This document shows positions 1-5,973 of a stretch of DNA of 8,361 nt, one piece after another. The translations under genes and the position numbers were made by a program. Each line of letters begins with the position of its first letter. The first letter of the stretch is position 1. Below the pieces are notes generated by a model, which did no database searches, was not told the origin of the DNA, and saw only the letters and a program-made list of their open reading frames with translations. This DNA comes from an uncultured Clostridia bacterium (GTDB taxonomy: Bacteria; Bacillota; Clostridia; Oscillospirales; Acutalibacteraceae): positions 1 to 8,361 of the forward strand of contig CALFTO010000030.1 in assembly GCA_937916195.1 (NCBI GenBank), written 5' to 3'.

Positions 1-106
1 TGTAGCCCTGCTTAAGATTTACGCCTACTTCAGAAGCAGCTTCCATCTTGAATCTATCGAGAGCTTCACGAGCCTCGGGTACTACGTTTTTATTACCTCT
101 TGACAT
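1..106 (-). CDS. Alpha/beta-type small acid-soluble spore protein (SASP), N-terminal part
   Basis: Only the first 35 codons lie in the window; the gene continues past base 1. They read MSRGNKNVVPEAREALDRFK, then MEAASEVGVNLKQGY. The VPEAREALDRFK block and the E-x-A-S-E-x-G-V-N-L block are hallmarks of alpha/beta-type SASPs, which coat and protect DNA in the dormant spore core and are degraded for amino acids at germination. Residues 22-26 (EAASE) match the position where GPR cuts SASPs, after the first Glu. The start is ATG at 106-104, with an AGGGGTG ribosome binding site 8 nt upstream. Full-length family members are about 60-90 residues, so roughly half is missing. The gene lies 94 bp downstream of the PdaA-like gene on the same strand, with no clear terminator between them. 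Family members are normally under sigma-G, but I could not find a convincing sigma-G promoter here. Confidence 0.93.
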   Translation of the reverse strand, partial: MSRGNKNVVPEAREALDRFKMEAASEVGVNLKQGY

Positions 107-200
107 TTAAATACACCCCTTATCCGTTAAAGTTTTATATCAATTGCGTTTGCAGTAGTAGTGTTGACTTAATACTTACTTTTATTATTGAAAAATTTTG

Positions 201-1079
201 TCAATTATCGTAATCTCTTAAAGATTTAAATTCATAGCCCTGTGCCCTTGCGCTATCAATTATATCAGCCAAGGCATTGGCGTTATCGGGCGAAACGGAG
301 TGTAAAAGAATAACTGCACCGGGGTGAATTCGCGACATTACTGTTTCGTGTGCAAATCCGGCACCCTTCTGGTTATTCAAATCCCAATCGGCATAAGCTA
401 AAGACCAGAATACGCTGGTGTACCCCAATGAGCCTACTGTATCAAGGGCGACTTCGCTGTATTCACCCATAGGGAAACGGAAATAAGGCTCAAAATAATT
501 GAAATTCTCTTTCAGATAGCTTTCCATACCCTTAATTTCTGTTTCAATTTGGCTTGTTGAAATCTCTGCGAATGACGGATGAGTTACTGAGTGGTTGCCC
601 ACAATATGCCCTTCGTCAATCATTCGCTGTATCAATTCGGGCTCGTCTTTTACCTGTGGTAAAGTACAGAAAAATGTGGCGTTCACTTTTTTCTCTTTCA
701 ATACATCAAGAATTTTTGATGTATAGCCGTTTTCGTAACCACAGTCAAAGGTTAAATAGAGAACCTTATCTTTTGTTTTGGTATCAAGACAGAATGCGTT
801 AAAATTATTTTCTTCAAAAAACTTTTGTGCATTTATTGAAATTTCGTTAGCAACACCATTTGTTGCTACGCCGTAGCTATGGGCGATTTTTTCAGTTGAA
901 TAACTTTTACTCTCTGACATAGGCGCCGGAGCTACTGAAGTTTCGGGAATATTCCGTTCTTGATTTTGGGTTGTTGATGTGTTATTGGTTGTATCTTCTA
1001 CTTTTTCATATTCGGGATTAGTGCAAGCACCCAATATTGATAAAACTAAAGCGAGACAAATGACTTTAAAACATTTCAT
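201..1079 (-). CDS. pdaA: PdaA-like polysaccharide deacetylase (NodB/CE4), predicted lipoprotein
   Basis: This 292-residue protein is predicted to remove N-acetyl groups from peptidoglycan muramic acid outside the membrane, the step toward muramic-delta-lactam in the spore cortex. Residues 3-18 are hydrophobic and end in a lipobox, L16-G17-A18-C19, so the mature protein is probably lipid-anchored. Residues 20-65 are a Ser/Thr/Asn-rich linker. The NodB domain covers about 105-290: TFDCGYENGYT at 110-120 with catalytic D112, HSVTH at 163-167 with metal ligands H163 and H167, RFPMGEYS at 201-208, FWSLAYADWD at 224-233 and LLHS at 258-261. The TFD-x-GYENGYT signature and the FWSLA-x-x-DW block point to the PdaA branch rather than generic chitin deacetylases. 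The usual second Asp of TFDDG is Cys113 here; Bacillus PdaA has Asn at this place. The start has GGGGCG 6 nt upstream, just after the stop of the 58-residue gene, so the two are probably cotranscribed. The symbol is by family resemblance; orthology is not proven. Confidence 0.87.
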   Translation of the reverse strand: MKCFKVICLALVLSILGACTNPEYEKVEDTTNNTSTTQNQERNIPETSVAPAPMSESKSYSTEKIAHSYGVATNGVANEISINAQKFFEENNFNAFCLDTKTKDKVLYLTFDCGYENGYTSKILDVLKEKKVNATFFCTLPQVKDEPELIQRMIDEGHIVGNHSVTHPSFAEISTSQIETEIKGMESYLKENFNYFEPYFRFPMGEYSEVALDTVGSLGYTSVFWSLAYADWDLNNQKGAGFAHETVMSRIHPGAVILLHSVSPDNANALADIIDSARAQGYEFKSLRDYDN

Positions 1080-1092
1080 TTACTACGCCCCG

Positions 1093-1269
1093 TTATTTCA
1101 TCATAGTGTTCATATTGTCAACTACGTTTGAGAATGTGTCTACTGCCTTTTTAGCGGTTTTCTTCATCTTTTTCTTTGTAGAATTGTTTGACATTGCACT
1201 TGTCATTGCCAATGCGGCTGTGCCTGCAAGCATACCTGCACCGATTGCTTTCATTGTAGTATTGTTCAT
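1093..1269 (-). CDS. Unrecognised 58-residue small protein upstream of the PdaA-like gene
   Basis: I do not recognise a named family. The reading frame starts MNNTTMKAIGAGMLAGTAAL and ends in VDNMNTMMK. It has a strong AAGGAGG ribosome binding site 8 nt before ATG at 1269, and its TAA is 13 nt before the next start, a gap that carries the deacetylase's own binding site. Residues 7-26 are Ala/Gly/Met-rich and moderately hydrophobic (AIGAGMLAGTAALAMTSAM), possibly a short membrane segment. Residues 31-41 are very basic (TKKKMKKTAKK), and 42-58 could form an amphipathic helix. This hydrophobic-then-lysine layout resembles many small clostridial proteins and weakly recalls YtxH-like proteins. A membrane-associated role in the same sporulation step as the deacetylase is inferred only from the shared operon. 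The opposite strand also has an open frame here, but it lacks a comparable binding site. Confidence 0.78.
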   Translation of the reverse strand: MNNTTMKAIGAGMLAGTAALAMTSAMSNNSTKKKMKKTAKKAVDTFSNVVDNMNTMMK

Positions 1270-1293
1270 TTTTCTTCCTCCTTCTTGATTTTT

Positions 1294-1312
1294 TGCTCAA
1301 TTTTTATGAGCA
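1294..1312. promoter_or_regulatory. 6-bp inverted repeat in the leader of the 58-residue gene
   Basis: TGCTCA at 1294-1299 and TGAGCA at 1307-1312 are perfect inverted arms around an AT-rich 7-nt loop. The site is about 15 bp upstream of the AAGGAGG ribosome binding site of the minus-strand small gene, in the 153-bp gap between divergent transcription units. It could be an operator or a small leader hairpin. A TATAAT on the minus strand lies further upstream (1347-1342) but has no good -35, so promoter assignment is open. The symmetry is certain; the function is a guess. Confidence 0.35.
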
Positions 1313-1355
1313 GTAATATTTTTTGAAAAAGGAATAAAAAAATTATAAAATTGTG

Positions 1356-1384
1356 TTTAAAATTATTTCTAAAAATGTTATAAT
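1356..1384 (+). promoter_or_regulatory. Sigma-A-like promoter of trmL
   Basis: A perfect TATAAT at 1379-1384 is preceded by TG at 1376-1377 (extended -10), with a weak TTTAAA -35 at 1356-1361 and a 17-bp spacer. Transcription would start near 1391, giving a leader of about 30 nt before the ATG at 1423. Confidence 0.6.
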
Positions 1385-1422
1385 AAATTTGGTTTTAAAT
1401 TTTGAAAAATTTAGGTGATTTT

Positions 1423-1929
1423 ATGACATTGAATATAGTTATGGTAGAGCCCGAAATTCCGCAGAATACAGGCAACGTGGCACGCACTTGTGCCGCAACA
1501 GGAGCAAGACTTCATCTTGTGGGCAAAATGGGATTTACTCCTGATGACAAAAAGCTTAAAAGAGCAGGACTTGACTATTGGTATTTGCTTGACATTACTT
1601 ATTATGATTCGTTAGAGGATTTCTTCGCAAAAAATCAAGGCGGAAACTTTTTCTATTTTTCAACAAAAGCACAAAACAGACATTCTGATGTAAAATACCC
1701 CGACAATACATATCTTGTTTTTGGCAAAGAAACCGCGGGACTTCCCGAAAAATTGCTTTATGAAAATGCAGAAAGATGTGTGAGAATTCCTATGATTGAC
1801 GAGGCAAGAAGTCTTAATCTTTCAAATGCGGTTGCGATTGGTGTTTACGAAACATTGAGACAATGGGATTACCCAACCTTGCTTGAAAGCGGAGAATTGA
1901 GAAATTATAATTGGGCGGACCAGCAATAA
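1423..1929 (+). CDS. trmL: tRNA (cytidine/uridine-34 2'-O)-methyltransferase, SPOUT family
   Basis: This 168-residue cytoplasmic enzyme is predicted to methylate the 2'-O of the wobble nucleotide (position 34) of certain tRNA-Leu species using S-adenosylmethionine. Single-domain TrmL proteins are about 155-170 residues, so it is full length. Family motifs, numbered from ATG 1423: PEIPQNTGNVARTCAATGA at 10-28 (substrate-side motif 1 with N16 and R21), FGKETAGLP at 100-108 (motif 2) and RIPM...SLNLSNAVAIGVYE at 121-143 (motif 3; part of the trefoil knot that binds AdoMet). An in-frame TTG at 1402 would add seven residues, but ATG 1423 has an AGGTGA site 4 nt upstream and gives the usual N-terminus (MTLNIVMVEPE), so I chose it. 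The gene is the only plus-strand unit here apart from rpsT. It is convergent with the sensor kinase and has no clear T-tract terminator of its own. Confidence 0.93.
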   Translation: MTLNIVMVEPEIPQNTGNVARTCAATGARLHLVGKMGFTPDDKKLKRAGLDYWYLLDITYYDSLEDFFAKNQGGNFFYFSTKAQNRHSDVKYPDNTYLVFGKETAGLPEKLLYENAERCVRIPMIDEARSLNLSNAVAIGVYETLRQWDYPTLLESGELRNYNWADQQ

Positions 1930-1972
1930 AATGCAAAGTACAAAACGCAAAATGTAAAGTTTTTAATGGAAT

Positions 1973-2002
1973 AAAAAAGTAGCTCCCTCTGACGAGGGAG
2001 CT
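1973..2002 (-). terminator. Intrinsic terminator of the two-component operon
   Basis: Read on the minus strand, the perfect 9-bp stem AGCTCCCTC/GAGGGAGCT (loop GTCA) is followed by ACTTTTTTATT. It lies about 60 nt after the kinase stop codon. No T-run follows the stem on the plus strand, so it should stop leftward transcription only. The hairpin is part of the repeat at 1981-2057. Confidence 0.78.
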
Positions 2003-2057
2003 GTCGAGACTGAGGGAGAGATTTGGTGAGATTATTGCTTACTCATTTCTCTCCCTT
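1981..2057. repeat. Hairpin-rich intergenic repeat between trmL and the sensor kinase
   Basis: AGCTCCCTC at 1981-1989 and GAGGGAGCT at 1994-2002 form a perfect 9-bp stem around TGAC. GTC-GA-GAC follows at 2003-2010, then GAGGGAG at 2012-2018, which could pair with the same CTCCCTC arm as an alternative. AGGGAGAGA at 2013-2021 can also pair with TCTCTCCCT at 2048-2056, just short of the end of the kinase gene (stop codon at 2060-2062). From memory, CTCCCTCTGACGAGGGAG-type hairpins followed by GACTGAGGGAGAG recur between genes in gut Clostridia; that recollection needs a search. It looks like a small non-coding repeat, with right-hand border uncertain. The stretch before it (1930-1965) holds only AT-rich imperfect repeats of GCAAAA-type sequence. 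Confidence 0.6.
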
Positions 2058-2059
2058 CG

Positions 2060-4117
2060 TTATTCACTTAATGGGAATGCGAGGCGGACTTTGAACAGGT
2101 CGCCGTCGATTTGGATATCGAGCTTACCTTTTTGAACTTCGGTGAGGCTTTTTGCAATTGAAAGACCTAAACCGCTACCCTCGGTATTTCGCGAGCTGTC
2201 GCCACGTACAAAGCGTTCCATAAGCTCGTCACCCGAAATATTGAGAGCATCCTTTGAAATATTACGGAAGTTGATTTCGGCAATATTATTTTTGCGGTTA
2301 GCGTCAATATAAACGCGGGTATTGGGTTGAGCGTATTTTGCGATATTGTTGAGAATATTATCAAAAACTCGCCACATATGACGGTTGTCTGCCATTACAA
2401 GCAACATTTCATCGGTTTTATTGAGAACTATCTGCAAATTATTCTGTGCAAAACGTTCTTCATATTCGCCGAGGGCTTGAGTGAGCAAAATTCCCAATTC
2501 AAACTGCGAAAGATTTACGTTTACATTGCCCGTTGATGCCTTTGAGGCTTCAAGCAAATCTTCAATGAGCTTTTTAAGTCTTGCAGACTGACGAGACAAT
2601 ACACCGATATACTCTTTTGCGGTTTCGTTGTTGATTTCTTCTTTTTCAAGCAAATCAACATAGTTTATGATAGATGTCAAAGGAGTTTTAATATCGTGCG
2701 AAACATTGGTAATAAGCTCGGTTTTAAAGCGTTCAGACTTCATTCGCTCCTCAACGGCTTTTGCAATGCCATCGTTGATATTATTGATATTTTCTGCGTG
2801 GTCTTTAAAGTCAAGAAACATATACTTAGTATTAATTTTCTTATAAATATTGCCTTTTGCGATTTCTTCGGTGCCTTTTTTAATCTGTTTGAGGATTATT
2901 GCAACGAGAATTGCGAAAACACCTAAAACTATATTGAAAATAAACCATAGCGGAAAATCACAGTCATGGGATATAACATATATCGGTATTTCCAAAAAGC
3001 CAAGTGCAATAACAATTAAAATAGTTTTCCAAACAAGCGGGATTTTGCGTAAAACTCTACCCATAAAATTAACGGATTTTCTGCAGATTTTACAAATAAA
3101 ATTCCAACTAATTTTAAGAATTTTCCAGCAAATGTTTAGCACCATAAAAATCAATGTTGATTTTATATATGTGCGGGTTTTAAGGCGTACTGCGGTGGTC
3201 ATTGAGAGTATTGCAAGAAGTGCAAAATCAAGTGCGACACCGACAGCACAAAGACCGACTAAAAACGGAATTACTACGCTTATTGAAGAATCATAATACT
3301 GAGGCCAATAATACAAAAATTCTTCATACAGCCAGAAGATGCCTAATCCCAACAATACCGTAAGCCCTATATAAGCGGCAGACAAAATATCAACAGGGAA
3401 ACGGTCAAAGCGGGAAATATGAATTTCTTTAACGCCCTCTTTATGACCTGATGCGCACATTAAGAAAATGAACAACACAAGGGAAATAATCGGTGATATT
3501 ATTACGGTGATTGTGAGGCTTGTTTTATGCTCTGCAACATAATCAAATAATTCTGAAACATAATAAAAGCTGTCTTTTGCAGTCATTTCTTCTTTAAGAT
3601 AAACATTGTATGAATAGCTTTTTTCTTCATAATATTTATCCGTAATTTCATCTGAGCTTGGATGAACGGCAGTTGCATTTTCACCGTAATCCGTTGGCAA
3701 GGTTTCTTCGTAAATTAACTCAGAATCTTTATATTCTTCTTTCAGGATTGAAAAAGTGACTTCATCATAAATATGAATATCACCTTCCGTACCGTTTAAA
3801 TTAGAATAAAATATTTTACCATCGGCATCATAAATTTCATACAAAACATTTTCGGATTGATAAATATTGTAATACTCAAAGGGCAAGTCTTCAATCTCGG
3901 CAAAATCTCTCAAACTGTTTCTTATTTGCCCTGCAGGATACCAGAGCATATCCTGTAAAATATTTTCTTTACCTTCCTTTTTTTCAGCTTCTGAGGTAAA
4001 CGTACCTGAACCTATGCCGAAGATAAGGCAAGCAGACGACAGTAATGTAGCGGTCAAAAATACTGCGAAAAGAATTACCGCGATACATTTAACAACAAAG
4101 TTACTTTTCAAACTCAT
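2060..4117 (-). CDS. Multi-pass membrane sensor histidine kinase
   Basis: This 685-residue protein is the sensor partner of the adjacent response regulator. One membrane segment (about 9-35) precedes an extracytoplasmic domain (about 37-200), rich in acidic and Tyr residues, that I cannot match to a known sensor fold. Further segments lie at about 202-222, 244-264, 280-305, 363-383 and 389-409, with a borderline one at 318-342. A HAMP-like linker follows (about 410-435). The H-box is NVSHDIKTPLTSI at 471-483 with phospho-acceptor H474, the N-box is NILNNIAKYA at 587-596, the F-box MERFVRGDSSRN at 633-644 and the G2 box GSGLGLSIAK at 647-656. No DxGxG (G1) motif is visible; the equivalent stretch reads FRNISKDALNI (617-627). 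The ATG overlaps the regulator's TAA by one base (TAATG), with AGGAG 7 nt upstream, so translation is probably coupled. The input signal is unknown. Confidence 0.93.
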   Translation of the reverse strand: MSLKSNFVVKCIAVILFAVFLTATLLSSACLIFGIGSGTFTSEAEKKEGKENILQDMLWYPAGQIRNSLRDFAEIEDLPFEYYNIYQSENVLYEIYDADGKIFYSNLNGTEGDIHIYDEVTFSILKEEYKDSELIYEETLPTDYGENATAVHPSSDEITDKYYEEKSYSYNVYLKEEMTAKDSFYYVSELFDYVAEHKTSLTITVIISPIISLVLFIFLMCASGHKEGVKEIHISRFDRFPVDILSAAYIGLTVLLGLGIFWLYEEFLYYWPQYYDSSISVVIPFLVGLCAVGVALDFALLAILSMTTAVRLKTRTYIKSTLIFMVLNICWKILKISWNFICKICRKSVNFMGRVLRKIPLVWKTILIVIALGFLEIPIYVISHDCDFPLWFIFNIVLGVFAILVAIILKQIKKGTEEIAKGNIYKKINTKYMFLDFKDHAENINNINDGIAKAVEERMKSERFKTELITNVSHDIKTPLTSIINYVDLLEKEEINNETAKEYIGVLSRQSARLKKLIEDLLEASKASTGNVNVNLSQFELGILLTQALGEYEERFAQNNLQIVLNKTDEMLLVMADNRHMWRVFDNILNNIAKYAQPNTRVYIDANRKNNIAEINFRNISKDALNISGDELMERFVRGDSSRNTEGSGLGLSIAKSLTEVQKGKLDIQIDGDLFKVRLAFPLSE

Positions 4118-4812
4118 TATCTCACTCCTCTTTCAATCTTATAGCCCTGACCCCATACCACCTTTAAATAGCGGGGCTCGGCAGGGTTGATTTCGATTTT
4201 TTCGCGGAGGTGACGAATATGTACTGCAACTGTGCTTTCTGCACCGTAGGGGTCATCCTTCCACACCTTTACATAGATTTCGCGTGGTGAAAAGACCTTG
4301 TCGGGATTTTGCATAAGCAAACGCAAAATATCATATTCGGTTGGTGTAAGGGAAACCTTTTCGCCGTCAACGGTAACTTTTTTAGCGGTGTCATCAAGTT
4401 CAATTCCGCCTATTTGAATGTTTTGGGAGCTGATTTTTCCGCCACCGAGCATTAAATACCTGCGAAGCTGGGATTTAACGCGTGCCATAAGCTCAACGGG
4501 ATTAAACGGCTTTGTGACATAATCATCAGCACCAACATTTAAACCTAAAATTTTGTCAGTATCCTCCCCTTTTGCAGTAAGCAGAATTACGGGGATATTA
4601 CTGATTTCACGTATTTTCACCATTGCGTTAATGCCGTCTAAAATGGGCATCATAATATCCATTAAAACAAGGTGAATTTCTTCAGTCTGTACCTTTTCAA
4701 AGGCTTCCAAACCGTTGTAGGCAAGAATTGTGTTATACCCCTCTGATTTAAGATAAATGTCAAGTGCATTGACAATATCTTTTTCATCATCACAAACTAA
4801 AATATTATACAT
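4117..4812 (-). CDS. OmpR/PhoB-family DNA-binding response regulator
   Basis: This 231-residue cytoplasmic regulator should be phosphorylated by the kinase encoded directly downstream and then bind direct-repeat DNA sites. Receiver domain, numbered from ATG 4812: acidic pair D8-D9, phospho-acceptor D52 in LVLMDIMMP, T79 in ILLTAKG and K101 in VTKPF. The winged-helix output domain covers about 135-228, with LTPTEYDILRLL at 155-166, the recognition helix around ESTVAVHIRHLREKIE (192-207) and the wing strand VVWGQGYKI. A TTG at 4827 would add five residues, but those bases are the GGAGG binding site itself, 8 nt before ATG 4812, so ATG 4812 is the start. The order regulator then kinase, with a one-base overlap, is typical. 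Target genes and stimulus cannot be inferred. The upstream TTAAGA repeats suggest autoregulation. Confidence 0.95.
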   Translation of the reverse strand: MYNILVCDDEKDIVNALDIYLKSEGYNTILAYNGLEAFEKVQTEEIHLVLMDIMMPILDGINAMVKIREISNIPVILLTAKGEDTDKILGLNVGADDYVTKPFNPVELMARVKSQLRRYLMLGGGKISSQNIQIGGIELDDTAKKVTVDGEKVSLTPTEYDILRLLMQNPDKVFSPREIYVKVWKDDPYGAESTVAVHIRHLREKIEINPAEPRYLKVVWGQGYKIERGVR

Positions 4813-4849
4813 ATTTTCAACCTCCAACAGTATTGTAATAAAAATGGTT

Positions 4850-4891
4850 TTAAGAATAAAGAAGTTAAATTATTAAGAATTTATTAAGATA
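4850..4891. promoter_or_regulatory. TTAAGA repeats upstream of the response regulator, candidate operator
   Basis: TTATTAAGA occurs twice in direct repeat, at 4870-4878 and 4881-4889, exactly 11 bp apart (one helical turn). A third TTAAGAAT lies at 4850-4857, 23 bp before the matching TTAAGAAT at 4873. OmpR/PhoB-family regulators bind tandem direct half-sites at 10-11 bp spacing, so this is a reasonable autoregulatory operator. The area is AT-rich, so chance is possible. I cannot place the promoter: a TACAAT at 4837-4832 (minus strand) would start transcription inside the ribosome binding site. Confidence 0.45.
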
Positions 4892-4970
4892 AAAAGTAAC
4901 GGCGGAGGAATCCCTCCACCGCGTTTCGCGGTCCCCCTCCCTTTGACAAGGAAGGCAAAGCCCCGCCGTT
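4891..4970 (-). terminator. Terminator of yhaM built from the foldback element
   Basis: On the minus strand the outer stem AACGGCGG/CCGCCGTT closes the element and is followed by ACTTTTTATC (T-run at 4895-4891). It begins 5 nt after the yhaM stop codon. The branched structure is larger than a classical terminator, but the stem plus T-run should end leftward transcription before the two-component operon. Confidence 0.6.
4898..4970. repeat. GC-rich 73-bp foldback (MITE/REP-like) element
   Basis: The ends AACGGCGG (4898-4905) and CCGCCGTT (4963-4970) are perfect 8-bp inverted repeats. Inside are three smaller hairpins: GGAGG-AATC-CCTCC (4904-4917), CCGCG-TTT-CGCGG (4919-4931) and CCTCCCTT-TGAC-AAGGAAGG (4936-4955, one mismatch at 4939/4952). 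It is far more GC-rich than its flanks. From memory, CCGCGTTTCGCGGTCCCCCT and CTCCCTTTGACAAGG strings recur between genes in gut Clostridia; a genome search would settle this. No coding frame is visible. Confidence 0.68.
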
Positions 4971-4975
4971 CTATA

Positions 4976-5941
4976 TTAAAGAATATCAACTTTTAAAGTT
5001 GCATCATTATATTTATAGAATTTTCTGTCTTCAAGTGCCCAGAGGCGATTTGTAAATTCGCCTTTATTCACGCCGCTGACCGCATCCATAATTTCATAAA
5101 CTCTTGCGTCCATTAAGTCAAGCTGTGAAAGCAATTCTGCTTCAAGGAATAATGGTCTTACCGCCGCACCGAAATCGGGCTCACCGTGGTGAGAGAGCAC
5201 CATATGTTGCAAAAGAAGTGATTTTTCACTGTCTGTACCGAGCACTTTCGCGGCATCGGCAACCATCATTGCACCTTTAACAAGGTGACCTATAAGATTA
5301 CCCTCAACTGTATAGCCCGATGCAATACCTGTATCACGCACATCAAACTCAACTGTTTTTGCAATATCGTGAAGAATTGCACCTGAAATGAGTAATTCGC
5401 GGTTAACGAAAGGATAAACCTTACAGATTGCCTCACAGAGCTTAACAATTGACGAAGTGTGCATTAAAAGTCCGCAACGAATTGCGTGGTGCAGACGGAA
5501 TGCAGCGGGAAAATAAAGAATTTTTTCTTTATTGTTTTCAAGAAGATAAGTTACAATTTTCTTTAAATCTTCATCTTTAAATGCATTGACGGTGCTGATA
5601 AGGAAATTATACATATCCTCGCCCGAATAATCTGCTGATTTTACATAATCAGCAACATTCACATTGTCGCCGTCTGTTACGGGACGAATTCTTTCAATAC
5701 GCAACTGGTCGTGACCGTTATACTGCGAGATTGTTCCCCTCACCTTAATAAACATATCATTTTCATATTTGCCGTGGGAAACCTCGTTATAATCCCAGAG
5801 TTTTGCAAAGATTTCGCCGTCTTTGTCTGAAAGAACAAGGTCAAGATAAGCATTACCGTTTTTTGCCATTTTTTTATCGCACTGTTTGATGACTGCAAAG
5901 CCCTCAACAAGTCCGTTGTTATTAAGTTCTGTAAAATTCAT
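4976..5941 (-). CDS. yhaM: YhaM-like 3'-5' exoribonuclease (OB-fold plus HD domain)
   Basis: This 321-residue protein matches the YhaM family (about 314 residues in Bacillus), metal-dependent 3'-to-5' exoribonucleases in RNA turnover. Numbered from ATG 5941: an N-terminal OB-fold nucleic-acid-binding domain at about 10-90 (GEIFAKLWDYNE at 42-53), then an HD phosphohydrolase-type domain with LHHAIRCGLLMHT (150-162; H151, H152, H161), the HD pair in ILHDIAK (H191, D192), LIGHLVKG (H219), LSHHGEP (H251, H252) and a later Asp-rich LDLMDARVYE (275-284). All expected metal ligands appear present. A TTG at 5986 would add 15 residues, but ATG 5941 has a GGGTG site and gives the usual MNFTEL-type N-terminus. 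It has its own promoter and is the only gene in its unit unless transcription reads in from the spoIIP operon. In Bacillus, yhaM is not near spoIIP. Confidence 0.9.
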   Translation of the reverse strand: MNFTELNNNGLVEGFAVIKQCDKKMAKNGNAYLDLVLSDKDGEIFAKLWDYNEVSHGKYENDMFIKVRGTISQYNGHDQLRIERIRPVTDGDNVNVADYVKSADYSGEDMYNFLISTVNAFKDEDLKKIVTYLLENNKEKILYFPAAFRLHHAIRCGLLMHTSSIVKLCEAICKVYPFVNRELLISGAILHDIAKTVEFDVRDTGIASGYTVEGNLIGHLVKGAMMVADAAKVLGTDSEKSLLLQHMVLSHHGEPDFGAAVRPLFLEAELLSQLDLMDARVYEIMDAVSGVNKGEFTNRLWALEDRKFYKYNDATLKVDIL

Positions 5942-5950
5942 AAATACACC

Positions 5951-5973
5951 CGCGCAAAAAAGACCTTTACGCG
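5951..5973 (-). promoter_or_regulatory. Leader hairpin just upstream of the yhaM ribosome binding site
   Basis: On the minus strand CGCG (5973-5970) and CGCG (5954-5951) close a 23-nt stem continued by T-G, three A-T and a G-T pair, about 9 bp around a 5-nt loop. It abuts the GGGTG ribosome binding site of yhaM. Such a structure could affect mRNA stability or initiation. No T-run follows, so it is not a terminator. The role is inferred. Confidence 0.4.

Noticed and set aside
164..192. Plus-strand TTGACT as a -35 box
   Set aside because: No acceptable -10 lies 16-18 bp downstream, and no gene follows on that strand.
107..200. Sigma-G promoter for the SASP gene, or a terminator after the PdaA-like gene
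   Set aside because: No CATnnTA-like -10 with a proper -35 was found, and the ATTGA/TCAAT symmetry near 187-205 is short, AT-only in the middle and overlaps the stop codon.
1106..1288. Plus-strand 60-residue open frame rich in Phe and Val
   Set aside because: It is the mirror of the minus-strand 58-residue gene, starts without a ribosome binding site, and its hydrophobic run is the reverse complement of the lysine-rich region.
1930..1965. Possible CRISPR-like or tandem repeat (GCAAAGTACAAAAC / GCAAAATGTAAAGT)
   Set aside because: Only two imperfect AT-rich copies without spacers; best seen as low-complexity sequence.
2850..3296. Plus-strand 148-residue open frame inside the sensor kinase
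   Set aside because: It has no ribosome binding site or recognisable motif and lies entirely antisense to a well-supported kinase gene.
4813..4827. TTG start adding five residues to the response regulator
   Set aside because: Those bases contain the GGAGG ribosome binding site for the ATG at 4812.
4832..4837. TACAAT as the -10 of the two-component operon
   Set aside because: Transcription would start within the ribosome binding site, and there is no good -35 at 17 bp.
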